Shown piece after piece: positions 37,290 through 47,192 of a stretch of 49,916 nucleotides of DNA. Position 1 is the stretch's first letter. Every line of letters starts with the position of its first letter. The position numbers and the translations under genes are program-made. The notes below the pieces were generated by a model that was not told the DNA's origin, made no database searches, and saw only the letters and a list, made by a program, of their open reading frames with translations. The stretch spans positions 1-49,916 of the forward strand of contig NZ_JAOAKP010000007.1 in the NCBI RefSeq assembly GCF_026419855.1. The letters are read 5' to 3'. The stretch comes from Methanothrix sp. Lineage in GTDB: Archaea > Halobacteriota > Methanosarcinia > Methanotrichales > Methanotrichaceae.

Positions 37290-37856
37290 CTCTATACCGA
37301 TCCTTTCGCTTTTAGGCCTGATCACACGACCTCCTACATCCTGAATCTCCCCGCAGGCCAGGCCAAGCCATCCTTTCCCCCATCATCCACGATGCCTGGT
37401 AGAACCGATCCGTATTTTAAGCTTGTGCCCGGCACCTTATAATGTCATTTACCGAATCATCGGTCTACCTGTTCACATCCTGCAGGCTTCAGGAGGTGGT
37501 CGTGGGTATCGTGTGCTCATATCCGTGAGCTCTTCATTGCCCCGTCCACATTCATGGAGTCACTCGTCTGGGGCTGTCAATTTCAGCAGGATCATTCGGT
37601 GATGAGCGCACACGACCTGTTATGCGTAATCCTTTTATTCTTTGATCGTGAGTCAACTTCGCTGTCAGGCAGGGAGGCATCCCTACACGCTCTCTGTGGA
37701 CCGCCACTGCTCATGTGAAGCATGTATCGGAGAGGTCTGTATCGCTTTCAGATGATGTAGAAACCACAGAACGGGCGGTGCACCGAGGGTTGGTGATGCC
37801 TGACTGCGAGGCCGCGCTTCATGTGCGGGATGTGCTTGCATACAGAATGTTGTGAT
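37290..37856. other. Long gap upstream of tRNA-Leu
   Basis: There are 567 bases without a convincing gene. There is a TATA-like region near 37630 and a palindrome near 37425-37436 (GTGCCCGGCAC). A weak box C/D-like candidate near 37751 was examined and not accepted. Confidence 0.4.
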
Positions 37857-37941
37857 GCGGGGGTTGCCAAGTCAGGTCAAAGGCGCTGGATTCAGGGTCC
37901 AGTCTCGCAGGAGTTCGTGGGTTCGAATCCCATCCCCCGCA
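37857..37941 (+). tRNA. tRNA-Leu(CAG)
   Basis: The acceptor stem GCGGGGG pairs with CCCCCGC, and the terminal A at 37941 leaves the CCA end to be added. The anticodon stem CTGGA/TCCAG has loop TTCAGGG, so the anticodon is CAG (leucine, codon CUG). The long variable arm (TCTCGCAGGAGTTC) is typical of type II tRNA-Leu. The T arm reads GTGGG-TTCGAAT-CCCAT. There is no intron. Confidence 0.95.
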
Positions 37942-38043
37942 TTCTCGTCTCGCTATTCGCTTCATGTTTTTTATCTAATAGATGCGCTGGTCGCCATTCT
38001 GTCATGTGGTTTCCAGAATAGGTTGACTCAAATTCGTGCCTCC

Positions 38044-41000
38044 TCATATGCACCCCTTTGTGCAGTCGTCCCTCTTATCCATCTCATCGTATATCTCATC
38101 GATCGCGCCCTCGCAGTCCTCGAAGCTCCTGTTTATGCCGATGCAGCTGTACGATTCCGGGAGCACAAGTGTAAGGTTCTCCGCCGTGAGATTTTCTGCA
38201 GTGCCATCAATACAGCACGAGAGCCACTCCCTGTCGAACCTGACCGAAGCCTCAGCTGATACATCAACCCTCTCGGCCCTTGCTGTCACGTTGACGTGAT
38301 TCTCGAAGACCTCCATCTCCGGATCCATACTTGCGAAGAGCCTTATCTCCATCCTCCTGCTGATCTCCAGGAGCGGTATGCTCCAGTTGATGCATCTTCC
38401 CTCTATCAAGGGCCTGAGAGTGGAGTTGATCATCTCCAGCCCCTTGGGAAGCATATCTCTGACAATCACATCCCTAAGCGGCTCGTTCCCATCGTTTGTC
38501 ACATTTATTATGAAAAGCACATTGTTCTCATCGACAGGTACCACCACCTTCGTGATGTTGATGTGTGGATATAGATGCTTTGGCACCGCGTAAACGCTCA
38601 CCGCGAGATCCATCGTGTACCTGCCGGCGAGATCCTGCTCAACCCGAAGCGTCTCAGGCCTGCCCATCGTGGCTCTGATCTCTCCTCTTCCCTCGAACTC
38701 GCCCAGCATTGATAGGGACGACCTGCTGAGCTCGGACTCCATCCTGATGTACGGCGCATGACCGATGCGCTCCATAATCGCGAGATCCCTCGATCTGTCC
38801 TCTGTCAGTGATGATTCATGCCAGAGGTTGCTGAACCTAATCTCTCTTCCATCCAGCGTCATGTTCACCTCTGAGTTCGATGCCTCGAGATCTCTTTTCA
38901 TGATCTCAGTCTGGCGTATAAGGTCTGAGCGGTAGTAACCGCTGCCGCTCTCCCTGGATTCCATCGATCCTGCGCGAAGTTCAGAACCGACGAAACCCTT
39001 TCCAGATGATGCTCTCATGTATACAAGACCACTGCCGTATGAGTCGATCGATGATTCGGACCTGAAACTTCCCGCGTGCGTCTCATCTATGAGCGATGAT
39101 GTCTCTCTGGAGACGTATCTTATGCGCCTGATGCCCTGCTCGACCTCCGAGACCTCCCTGAAGGTGGTCTGGTTCGGGTCGGCCTGATATCTGCTGCTCA
39201 GATCCAGGGAGCTGGCGTACATGTAGCTGCCCTCGATCGATTCGCCCCTGTTACGGTTTCTGGATTCGGTGCTCTCGAACCACGATGATCTGAATTCGAC
39301 CTTTCTCCGGGGTAGCGAGAAGCGTGTGGGCCTATGCTCCGCGAAGATATCCTTCTCAACAGAGATGTTTCTGCTCGAGAGGTTGAGGTTCGCCAGGAGC
39401 TCCTCCTCGTAGTATCCGCTCCCGTGCTCTCTTGTCCTTATCTCAGATCCCGGATCTCCAGCGACCGTTATGCTCTTCGAGGTCGAGGCGTTGTGATACA
39501 CCTTTCTCCCATCGTCGCTGTAGTACCCGGTGATGTACGCCCTGTTTGTGTGCGACCTGGCCTCGATAGCTGTCGAGTAGCTCTTTCGGAGCCTCACAAA
39601 CCCCTTGCCCGAGACGCTCGAGCTCTCGTTGTAAATGAGGTTCGACCGCTCCGGCACCCTCATTATTATCACCACCGTCCCATTCTCGCCGCTCCTCAGA
39701 TTGCCGATGTTCCACACGAGCGTTCTGCCCCGCGCAGAGGGGTTGCCAGAGACGCTGACAAGCTCCAGATCAGGGAGCACATCTGTCACATTGACATCAT
39801 GCGCATCGTAATTTCCTTTGTTGCCGAATCTCACCGTGAACACGACCTCCTCCCCTGGCGCGTACACGTCCTTGTCAGAGCTCTTGTTTATCCACAGGCT
39901 CTGGATGACGCCTGTGATGAGAGTGCTGTTAACCCCAGTGAATCTGTCTGAATCTATGCGGTATGTGTTGACGATGAAATCCCTCTCAGTGCTTCCGACC
40001 ATCACCTCAATCTCGATCTCGCCGCCAGCGCCGGGTGCGAGCTCCGGGATGCTCCAGGTGCAGGTGCTACCAGAAGTGTGGGATGGTGCCGGAGAAGCGC
40101 TCAGATACCTCACTGCCGGATCCAGAAAGTCTGTGATGCGGACGTTTTTATGCATGTACAGTCCGTCATTGCTGTACGTTATCCTGTATCTCAATCTCGA
40201 TCCAGGCACCACGAGACCTGATGACGCGCTCTTGCTTATGTTGAGGCCTGTGCTGACGACTGTGGTGTTCAGAAGATGCGCATCACGAGATCCCTCAGCG
40301 CTCCGGATCTCGACCATGTTCGTTATGGTATTGGCGCTCTCCGATACCCGTCCCAGGATGCGTATGGTGCCTGACTCCCCAGCCCTCAGATCCCCTATAT
40401 GCCACATGTTCGTGCCGGAGTCGGGCGGTGGATCTGAGGATATGAAGCTGAAGTTTCCATCGTAGTGCTCTGTTATAACAACATCATGCGCATCCTCAGA
40501 TCCAGCGTTCTCGTACATTATTGTGTAGTTCAGCAGGGCTCCACGGGATGCGATCTCAGGATCTGAGCTCTTGTGGACCCTGAGCGTGGGCAGAGTCCTG
40601 TGAACATCAAGCGTGAAGGTGTCGATCGCAGATACCAGAAGACCGCTGGCATCTCTGGCCGTGACTGTAGCGATGTTCGTGAGCATGACCCTCTCCTCGT
40701 AAACTCTGTATCCAGGAGTCCTGCGGTACTCCTTGCTCACGATGTTTCCGAACAGATCCTGGATCGCTATGAGTGTATCTCCTGTGGTGTAATCTGTTAT
40801 CGTGTACGTTATGTACCCTGGAGATGGCGTATCGTACTCGATTCTTATGTACTCTCTAGTTAGCTCGAAGAGGCACTCCTCAGAGGATACGCGACCGTCG
40901 CGCCTGTACTCAGTTCTGAGTATCGCGCGCGATATCGGGTCGTGGTACTCTTTGGAGAGCAGAACACCGCTCGCATCGAACGACTCCAGGAGAACCTCCC

Positions 41001-41757
41001 TGGTGATGTTGTTTGTATGGTTCTCGAACCTGAGCCCCTGTCTGGTGTAGGAGATGGTCTGTGCTCTGGAGAAGTCAAAGCCCCTCTGTCTATCCCTGAT
41101 GATGGATAGCTTCGTCTCCAGCCGCTGCTTTCTCTTCAGCAGAGACCTGACGATCTCGCCTGTATCCGGTGCTGCCATTACGCTTAGAACCGCATCGCCT
41201 GCTGCGCCGTACTTCCTGGGATCAGGGAGCGTGAACCTCGCCTCGTAATGCCATATCTCGCCAGGGCTGAGAACGCCATCCCCATCATCCCCGGTGATGT
41301 AAACAGGCTCACATCCCGGACCCCAGCTGTGGGAATCGGTGAGATTGACATCGAAGAGATCGCTCCCCCCGGGATTAGAGATGTTGTAAGTATAGAGAAC
41401 AGAATCGCCGACGTGCGCAGGTTTTGTGTATGTGCAATCCTTATCAAGATGTATCTCTGATCTGCCGAGCTGCCCCGTCACGACCTCTATCGAGGAGATG
41501 TTGACGCATCCGCCTTCGATGGATTTAACAAGAAGCGTGACCTTCACCCTCTTCCCTGGCGTATCGGGGAGCTGGAACGTGAAGATCCGCTCATCACCCT
41601 GGGCGATAACCTGGCCATCCACCTGTGCAATCCAGTGGTAGATATAATCTCCCACAGGGCCGGTGAGAGTGATGCTTTTTCCATCATCCGCGGAGCACGC
41701 TGCTACTAGAAGCACCAGCATCGCTAATCCTAGGATCTTGGATGATATATGCATCAC
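38044..41757 (-). CDS. Large surface protein with DUF11 repeats and SGSGYY modules
   Basis: This 1237-residue protein has a signal peptide at residues 1-23 with a possible lipobox (VAAC). After an Ig-like segment (residues 25-110) there are at least four DUF11-type adhesion/envelope domains: YTYNISNPGG, LNYTIMYENAGSEDAHDVVITE, LRYRITYSNDG and VVFTVRFGNKGNYDAHDVNVTD, and another near residues 1070-1180 (NVLFIINVTNDGNEPLRDVIVRD). Residues about 790-1040 are a Ser/Arg/Glu-rich region with SGSGYY modules. There is no transmembrane helix near the C-terminus, which ends DDCTKGCI. The start overlaps the preceding stop, so it is in an operon with the PKD protein. Confidence 0.88.
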   Translation of the reverse strand: MMHISSKILGLAMLVLLVAACSADDGKSITLTGPVGDYIYHWIAQVDGQVIAQGDERIFTFQLPDTPGKRVKVTLLVKSIEGGCVNISSIEVVTGQLGRSEIHLDKDCTYTKPAHVGDSVLYTYNISNPGGSDLFDVNLTDSHSWGPGCEPVYITGDDGDGVLSPGEIWHYEARFTLPDPRKYGAAGDAVLSVMAAPDTGEIVRSLLKRKQRLETKLSIIRDRQRGFDFSRAQTISYTRQGLRFENHTNNITREVLLESFDASGVLLSKEYHDPISRAILRTEYRRDGRVSSEECLFELTREYIRIEYDTPSPGYITYTITDYTTGDTLIAIQDLFGNIVSKEYRRTPGYRVYEERVMLTNIATVTARDASGLLVSAIDTFTLDVHRTLPTLRVHKSSDPEIASRGALLNYTIMYENAGSEDAHDVVITEHYDGNFSFISSDPPPDSGTNMWHIGDLRAGESGTIRILGRVSESANTITNMVEIRSAEGSRDAHLLNTTVVSTGLNISKSASSGLVVPGSRLRYRITYSNDGLYMHKNVRITDFLDPAVRYLSASPAPSHTSGSTCTWSIPELAPGAGGEIEIEVMVGSTERDFIVNTYRIDSDRFTGVNSTLITGVIQSLWINKSSDKDVYAPGEEVVFTVRFGNKGNYDAHDVNVTDVLPDLELVSVSGNPSARGRTLVWNIGNLRSGENGTVVIIMRVPERSNLIYNESSSVSGKGFVRLRKSYSTAIEARSHTNRAYITGYYSDDGRKVYHNASTSKSITVAGDPGSEIRTREHGSGYYEEELLANLNLSSRNISVEKDIFAEHRPTRFSLPRRKVEFRSSWFESTESRNRNRGESIEGSYMYASSLDLSSRYQADPNQTTFREVSEVEQGIRRIRYVSRETSSLIDETHAGSFRSESSIDSYGSGLVYMRASSGKGFVGSELRAGSMESRESGSGYYRSDLIRQTEIMKRDLEASNSEVNMTLDGREIRFSNLWHESSLTEDRSRDLAIMERIGHAPYIRMESELSRSSLSMLGEFEGRGEIRATMGRPETLRVEQDLAGRYTMDLAVSVYAVPKHLYPHINITKVVVPVDENNVLFIINVTNDGNEPLRDVIVRDMLPKGLEMINSTLRPLIEGRCINWSIPLLEISRRMEIRLFASMDPEMEVFENHVNVTARAERVDVSAEASVRFDREWLSCCIDGTAENLTAENLTLVLPESYSCIGINRSFEDCEGAIDEIYDEMDKRDDCTKGCI

Positions 41758-42737
41758 TCCTCCACAAATGATATGAATACCTCCGGCTTTGGTACGACTC
41801 TTATCTCTTTAACACACGAAATGTTACCTGCGATCAGCCTGAGCTCGTGGATTCCAGCGCCGAATTCCGACCATACGATCTCCACGCTTTCCCCGTATCC
41901 GATCTCCCGGCCATCAAGCATCCATACATATTCTCTGCCGGTGGCGTTTGCTGTGTATCTCTGAACAGATTCCTCGCATGCCATTTCAGGACCGTCGATC
42001 TCGCAGAAGCAGCCCTCGATCGTTATAATAGAGGTGCTCCTAGATGTTCTGCCCTTTGAGTCGGTTACGTTCTGCGTTATCAGATATCTCCCAGGGCGAG
42101 AGTATGTATGCGCAGGGTTTGCCGCAGAGCTTCTCCCACCATCTCCCAGATTCCAATCATAGGTGTAGGGAGCCGCCCCACCCCTCGTCAGATCCCTGAG
42201 ATAGACCTGGCGACATACTGCCTGATACCCGAAACCTCCTGAGAGGGGGATGTCAACGCTCAGTCCCGGATGCGCCTGGCACTGCGTCGTCCTTTCGCCG
42301 CATTTCATCTTCGATATATCGCAAGCTTTCACTCCTGACGTCTCCCAGCTGAGTATCAGGTTTTTAAGTTGAATCTCCTCACCACATCTCCATTCGATCC
42401 CATGGATGGGAAACGACCTGGTCGATTTGCCCTGCAAAACATCGAGCACGCACATCTCTATTTTTTCCAGATTGCTGTTAACAACAAGATCTGCAAGCAG
42501 AACCAGGTTGTACCTCGGAGCACTCGCCCTGTTGGTTATGGTGATCCATATGTACGCCCTCGAGGAAGCGCCCTGCGAGCAGGGCTGGAGGGGTTTGCCT
42601 GATGCGTCTCCAAGATACACATTCTCAACCATCACATCCTTCGCAGTGCACTGGAACTTGCAGTCAGGCCAATCTGCAGCTGCAGGAAAGATGAGAAGCA
42701 TGATGAACGTCGTAAATACCGCCGATCTGCAATTCAT
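41754..42737 (-). CDS. Secreted PKD-domain protein
   Basis: This 327-residue protein has an N-terminal signal segment (FTTFIMLLIFPAAA) and many cysteines. A PKD domain is clear near residues 195-245 (YDWNLGDGGRS, then HTYSRPGRYLITQNVTDSKGR). A second Ig-like segment follows (YTANATGREYVWMLDGREIGYGESVEI). Its stop codon overlaps the start of the DUF11 protein (ATGA), so the two are translated together. Both are probably cell-surface proteins. Confidence 0.85.
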   Translation of the reverse strand: MNCRSAVFTTFIMLLIFPAAADWPDCKFQCTAKDVMVENVYLGDASGKPLQPCSQGASSRAYIWITITNRASAPRYNLVLLADLVVNSNLEKIEMCVLDVLQGKSTRSFPIHGIEWRCGEEIQLKNLILSWETSGVKACDISKMKCGERTTQCQAHPGLSVDIPLSGGFGYQAVCRQVYLRDLTRGGAAPYTYDWNLGDGGRSSAANPAHTYSRPGRYLITQNVTDSKGRTSRSTSIITIEGCFCEIDGPEMACEESVQRYTANATGREYVWMLDGREIGYGESVEIVWSEFGAGIHELRLIAGNISCVKEIRVVPKPEVFISFVEE

Positions 42738-42913
42738 GTCAATTCACCATAATGCCTGAGAGATGAGATGGTATCGGAGATGAGCACAGTGTAACACTTA
42801 TTTCGATTCATATTTATCCGACATCAATCACAATTACGTTGCATCTGGACCTGATCAATCTTCCGTATGGTACCTCCTCCCGATGATCCATCTCTCGGTT
42901 GAGACTCTGTGAG

Positions 42914-42958
42914 GTGACCTTCTCTCCGGCCTGGAGACCGGAGTCTGCGCCCTGCTAC
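42914..42958. repeat. Hairpin repeat, copy 3 of 3
   Basis: The core at 42924-42943 reads CTCCGGCCTGGAGACCGGAG, a perfect 6-bp stem, followed by TCTGCGCCCTGCTACT. It lies upstream of eIF5A. See copies at 1799 and 10571. Confidence 0.75.
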
Positions 42959-43029
42959 TCTCCATCACCGAGCGTGCACGGATGGCAATCCAGATTTACA
43001 GTGACGCAGAACAGAGAATCTTCCTCACC

Positions 43030-43040
43030 TTTAAATATAG
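43030..43040 (+). promoter_or_regulatory. TATA box of eIF5A
   Basis: TTTAAATATAG lies 46-56 bases before the ATG, predicting a short leader of about 25 bases. No strong Shine-Dalgarno sequence precedes the ATG. Confidence 0.5.
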
Positions 43041-43085
43041 GATCCGATCATTCACCGGAAGACGAAAGACCAGGATTGATCTCAA

Positions 43086-43469
43086 ATGAAGGAGCAAGTA
43101 GAGATAAGGACTCTCAAGGAAGGAAGGTACATAATAATCGATGATGAGCCCTGTATAATCAAGAGCATAGCGCATTCGAAGCCTGGCAAGCATGGTGCTG
43201 CCAAGGCGAGGATAGACGCTATAGGCATATTCGACAATCAGAAGCGGTCCATCGTCGCGCCGGTCACCACAAAGGTCTACGCGCCGATAGTCGAGCGCAA
43301 GACCGGACAGGTGCTCTCAGTTGGTGAGACCAGTGTTCAGCTCATGGATCTCAAGGACTACACAACCATAGATGTGCCGATAACAGAGGACATGAAGTCG
43401 AAGCTCGAGCCCGGAAAGGAGGTGGCCTACCTCTCCTCGATGGGAAAGGTCAAGATGGACATAAGGTGA
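43086..43469 (+). CDS. Translation factor eIF5A (hypusine-containing)
   Basis: This factor promotes elongation through poorly reacting peptides. The modified lysine lies in the loop SKPGKHGAAKA near residue 37, in the expected place for deoxyhypusine formation. The SH3-like N domain and OB-fold C domain are complete in 127 residues. It converges with the HPr-kinase-like gene 16 bases away. Identity is secure. Confidence 0.96.
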   Translation: MKEQVEIRTLKEGRYIIIDDEPCIIKSIAHSKPGKHGAAKARIDAIGIFDNQKRSIVAPVTTKVYAPIVERKTGQVLSVGETSVQLMDLKDYTTIDVPITEDMKSKLEPGKEVAYLSSMGKVKMDIR

Positions 43470-43485
43470 TCATCACAGGCGCGGG

Positions 43486-44421
43486 CTAAATGCCAATCGC
43501 CTCTCTTATCATGGACTGGGTCTCATCAGGCGTTCCTGTGGTGTTGACCTCCCACACAGATGCGCTGGAGAGCATCGCCCTGAAGAACCCGCTCCGGATC
43601 CTTCTCTTGAGATCCCCATCGACGAGCAGATGGGGGTTGAAGTAACCGTTTTTTTCAACTCTTTCCAGGGCCTCCTCAGGAGAGAGGCGCACGATCAGGC
43701 TATCGGAAGAATCTCGTTTGAGGATGAACACGTGTCGTATGGTGGTGAGAGGCAGTATTCTGCCCTTGCCTATGGCCCATCTCAGGTCCACGACTCCCCT
43801 TCCCATTGAATCGAGCTCGGCCCTCTCCACAAGCCAGGAGAACTCCTTCCAGATGGTGGAAAGCTCAGATCTTATGTAGAAGTTCTTCTCAGATCCGTAG
43901 CCCAGGACGTCTTTGCCGTAGATCCTCCCGAAGAACCAGTCGTCCGAGACAACCCTCACCCTGGGATCCCTGAGAAGGCCATAGGTGTGGGTCGTCTTTC
44001 CTGTGCCGGAGCCTCCGATGATGCAAATGCCCTTGCCATCGAGGTCGAGGCATGCGCCGTGCACCGAGTGGATCCCGTGCTCATCCTCCAGGATGTCTCC
44101 GGCCAGTGATAAAGCAAGCGACTTTATCCATCCATAGTAATCGAAATTCACAAGGAACGCGGTCTTTGAGTGAGAATCGTACAGAACGCGGTTATCCCCT
44201 CCAGCATCATTCACGACATACATCCGCCCGTGAGATCGGATGCTCTGAGACATGAAGTAGAAGCTCTCCTCCCATCTGCTCCTCACATCACGCATGCCTG
44301 TGAGGAGCTTTATGCAGCATCCGTATATCTCTGATTTGACCTCATACAGAACCTGATCCGCATACTTCTCGGCAAGCTCGATCTTTCTCTCCGGAGATAT
44401 CAACTCCAAAGAGTATCTCAC
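43486..44421 (-). CDS. HPr-kinase/PEPCK-like P-loop protein
   Basis: A P-loop (IIGGSGTGKTTHTYGLL, about residues 128-145) and the following VSDDWFFG are typical of HPr kinase-like and ATP-PEPCK-like proteins. Residues 1-120 are an unidentified N-terminal domain. The length is 311. Such orphan kinases occur in archaea without HPr; the substrate is unknown. The start is GTG at 44421 with GGAGG eight bases upstream. It follows the Tes-like gene by 150 bases on the same strand. Confidence 0.75.
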   Translation of the reverse strand: MRYSLELISPERKIELAEKYADQVLYEVKSEIYGCCIKLLTGMRDVRSRWEESFYFMSQSIRSHGRMYVVNDAGGDNRVLYDSHSKTAFLVNFDYYGWIKSLALSLAGDILEDEHGIHSVHGACLDLDGKGICIIGGSGTGKTTHTYGLLRDPRVRVVSDDWFFGRIYGKDVLGYGSEKNFYIRSELSTIWKEFSWLVERAELDSMGRGVVDLRWAIGKGRILPLTTIRHVFILKRDSSDSLIVRLSPEEALERVEKNGYFNPHLLVDGDLKRRIRSGFFRAMLSSASVWEVNTTGTPDETQSMIREAIGI

Positions 44422-44571
44422 GCTGCAATCCTCCTTTCATGAGATAATCTTCATCGGCATGTGTCCTGACGAATCGGAGCTGCAAGGGTGTGGCCTGCAT
44501 CTTTGCTTCGCAGAAATGTGAAGCGGCTGTACGATCTGCGGGCCGGATTTGCATGAGACGGTGGGGAACAG

Positions 44572-46095
44572 CTATGTGGCTGGAGATACTCCCACACGCT
44601 GTGCCGGTACGCACGCCTCCGCGATGGAGTACCGGTCCTCCACCTCGCTCCTGTGGATCGTGTTGTAAGTGCAGAACGGTATAATCCTGCCATCTGGAGT
44701 GGCGTAATGTATACCGCATCTGCTCACCCTTTCGAGATCGAGGTTGTAGAGATCCTGGAAGTGCATGATACCTATGAACAGATTCCTTGAGTGGAACTCC
44801 CTCAGGGAATCGAAGGTGCCTGTTCTCAGCACGTTCATCAGGAGCTTTGTGATGTGAAGATCCTTTGGGGCTCTGCTCTCATCTATGAACCCGGGCAGGT
44901 CCTTCAGGAGGGACCCCTGAACCTTGAGCCTGGATATCTTCGATCCATTGTAATCCTGGATGATCTCCGTGAGCCTCTCCATTAGGCCCTCCACATCCAC
45001 AAACCTCGTTATGGGTATGAGCTGCTCGTCCTCGCAGTAGACGTAGGTGGCTGCACCGCAGCAGGGATGGACTGTGAAGACCAGCCGGGGCCTATCGGTC
45101 AGCACCTCCACGATCCTCGAGACCGGGGCGACGAAGGGGACTGGATAGAAGTCATCCCTGGAGATCTCTCCTTCAGTCTGCTCCTCGATGGAGAGTATCA
45201 GGTCAGGTATGGTGATCCTGTTTGATTTTCGCTCCGCCTCCTCGACCCTTCCTGCAAAGGATATGGGCTGCATGTTGACCCCGCGGATGACATCCACATT
45301 GCGGCTCGCGAATCTTATGATATCGCCTAGCTGGCTGTCGTTAACGCCTCTGGCAACGGTGGGGACGAGAACCACGCTCCTCAGCCCTCCTATCCTGCAG
45401 GACTCTATCGCGCGGAGCTTCATGTCGAGGAGATCCCTGCCCCGCATTTTGATATACGGCCCTGCATCCACACCATCGAACTGCAGATAGACCGTGCTCA
45501 GTCCCGCCTCGCTGAGCCTCCTCGCCAGTTCTGGAGATGATGCAAGCCTCAGGCCGTTTGTGGCGATCTGGATCTGCGTGAAGCCCATGGTCCTGGCTAG
45601 AGCCACCATCTCAGGAAGATCATCACGCACGGTCGGCTCTCCACCCGAAAACTGGACAGCATAGCATGGGACAGGCCGCTCCTCCCGCAGGATCCTCAGC
45701 ATGCGCTCGACCTGCTCCATTGTGGGCTCGTAGACTCTCTTGGGAGATGCATCTGCAAAGCATATCGGGCATGCGAGGTTGCATCTCGTCGTAACATCTA
45801 TGTTTGCGAGAAGCGTTGAGGTTTTATGGTTATCACAGAGACCGCAGCTGAACGGGCAGTCCCCCTTTGTGACGAAGTTCTCTATACCTCTTCCTGTCTC
45901 AACATACCTCATAAACCTTCTGTAAAGCTCGGCATCGGACCAATAGACATCCTCGAATTCTCCATGCTCCGGACAGGACTTCCGGATCATGACCGCCTGA
46001 TCCCGCTGGAATATGTGAGCACTTACAGTCCTAAGACACACCGGACAGACGGAAGCCACATCCCTGTCTATTGTATTTAATGCCATAACGACCAT
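44572..46095 (-). CDS. tes: Radical SAM protein of the tetraether synthase (Tes) family
   Basis: The 507-residue chain matches the Tes/MJ0619 type: an N-terminal CPVC pair with CPEHGEFEDVYW, then CPFSCGLCDNH, the radical SAM motif TTRCNLACPICFA (CxxxCxxC, near residue 108), FSGGEPTVRDDLPEM, and C-terminal cluster motifs around CCGAATYVYC and CGIHYATPDGRIIPFC. The characterised enzyme couples archaeal lipid chains into tetraethers; an earlier proposal gave the same family a pterin methylation role. The start at 46095 or ATG 46086 fits the TATA box 24-33 bases upstream. It is divergent from a TrmB-type regulator. Confidence 0.85.
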   Translation of the reverse strand: MVVMALNTIDRDVASVCPVCLRTVSAHIFQRDQAVMIRKSCPEHGEFEDVYWSDAELYRRFMRYVETGRGIENFVTKGDCPFSCGLCDNHKTSTLLANIDVTTRCNLACPICFADASPKRVYEPTMEQVERMLRILREERPVPCYAVQFSGGEPTVRDDLPEMVALARTMGFTQIQIATNGLRLASSPELARRLSEAGLSTVYLQFDGVDAGPYIKMRGRDLLDMKLRAIESCRIGGLRSVVLVPTVARGVNDSQLGDIIRFASRNVDVIRGVNMQPISFAGRVEEAERKSNRITIPDLILSIEEQTEGEISRDDFYPVPFVAPVSRIVEVLTDRPRLVFTVHPCCGAATYVYCEDEQLIPITRFVDVEGLMERLTEIIQDYNGSKISRLKVQGSLLKDLPGFIDESRAPKDLHITKLLMNVLRTGTFDSLREFHSRNLFIGIMHFQDLYNLDLERVSRCGIHYATPDGRIIPFCTYNTIHRSEVEDRYSIAEACVPAQRVGVSPAT

Positions 46096-46115
46096 ACTGT
46101 TACTTTACAGAAAGA

Positions 46116-46124
46116 CATATAAAA
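46116..46124. promoter_or_regulatory. Shared TATA region between tes and trmB-like genes
   Basis: CATATAAAA lies in the 44-base gap. On the plus strand it suits a start near the regulator's ATG at 46140 or 46149. On the minus strand the reverse complement TTTTATATG lies about 24 bases before the Tes-like start. Both transcripts could be leaderless from one region. Confidence 0.5.
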
Positions 46125-46139
46125 CCTTCTATCAGAGAT

Positions 46140-46952
46140 ATGAGTAGGATGTCAGAGAAAAATGCCATCAAAGCTCTGCGCGACCTCGGGCTCACTGAAT
46201 ATGAGGCCAGGGTTTACACAGCATTGACCCGACTCAAGGCGGGGATAGCCTCTGAGATCCACCAGATATCCGGAATACCCAGGCCTGCGGTCTATGGCGC
46301 TCTGAAGAAGCTCGTGATGAGGGGCATAGTGGAGGTCCAGCCCTCAAAGCCCATGAGGTACAGGGTCGCGGATCCAGCTGCTGCGCTTGAGCGTCTTAAG
46401 AGCAGCTTCATGACCGATGCAGAGGCTGCGCTGCACGCACTGGAAGAGGTGTACGCTGCAGATGGCTCCGGGCGCGAGGAGGAGATCGGCATCTGGGTGC
46501 ATCACGGTGCTGGCAGGGTGTATGAGAAGGTCATGGAGGTGCTCTCGAGAGCTGAGAGGGATATTCTCATAATCAATCCGGCCCTGCTTGAGAGCCTGGG
46601 GCATCTGTACAACATATTCCTGCACGTGAATGAGGCCATCAGAAGCATGACCGGTCGTGGAATATCGATCCGTGCTGTATCTCCTGCAGATACATCTGAT
46701 TGGAACATCCCCGGAGCCAAGCGGAGAATCCATCACTGGAGGGAGAAGGGGATCTGCGCAATGATACCGGACATCGGAGATGTGCTTGTGGTCGTCTCAG
46801 TTGAGCATGGGGTAATGGCAATAACAGCTGGAGATGCTCTCGCCCGAATGTGCAGGGACCTCGGAGAGGCATTATGGAGAGCGTCTGTTGATACAGAGGT
46901 CAATGCGCCCCGAACGGATCAGACTGCGGATGGCTTCAAATCTAAATACTAG
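46140..46952 (+). CDS. TrmB-family transcriptional regulator
   Basis: An N-terminal TrmB winged helix is clear (LGLTEYEARVYTALTRLKAGIASEIHQISGIPRPAVYGALKKLVMRGIVEVQ, residues 15-66), followed by a coiled linker and a C-terminal effector domain of about 160 residues. The family binds sugars in some cases, but the ligand here is unknown. The start may be ATG 46140 or 46149. It is divergent from the Tes-like gene and may control it or itself. Confidence 0.85.
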   Translation: MSRMSEKNAIKALRDLGLTEYEARVYTALTRLKAGIASEIHQISGIPRPAVYGALKKLVMRGIVEVQPSKPMRYRVADPAAALERLKSSFMTDAEAALHALEEVYAADGSGREEEIGIWVHHGAGRVYEKVMEVLSRAERDILIINPALLESLGHLYNIFLHVNEAIRSMTGRGISIRAVSPADTSDWNIPGAKRRIHHWREKGICAMIPDIGDVLVVVSVEHGVMAITAGDALARMCRDLGEALWRASVDTEVNAPRTDQTADGFKSKY

Positions 46953-47192
46953 AAATGCATCCATCAAGCCAGATGTCACATGTCTCCAGATTTCTTTTGC
47001 GCACGTATGGTCACATGTCAGATCAAATCACTGGCTCGAAGAAGCCATCTGAAGCCCGCTCTGTGGAGGTGTCTCTCCGGAATGCATGGGATCAAGAAAC
47101 GGCAGGCAGCCCTCCATGCATCCGCGGTTTGCAAAGCACTGCCAGATTTCAGCCAGCAGATTCACTGAGATGGACTGAGGAGCATACCGGCC

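Noticed and set aside
37745-37815. Possible box C/D guide RNA (ATGATG and CTGA words, with a 10-base match to the ACGGGCGGTG region of 16S)
   Set aside because: The box C and D words are degenerate and their spacing does not allow two proper guides; the 10-base match alone is weak. RNA sequencing would be needed to reopen it.
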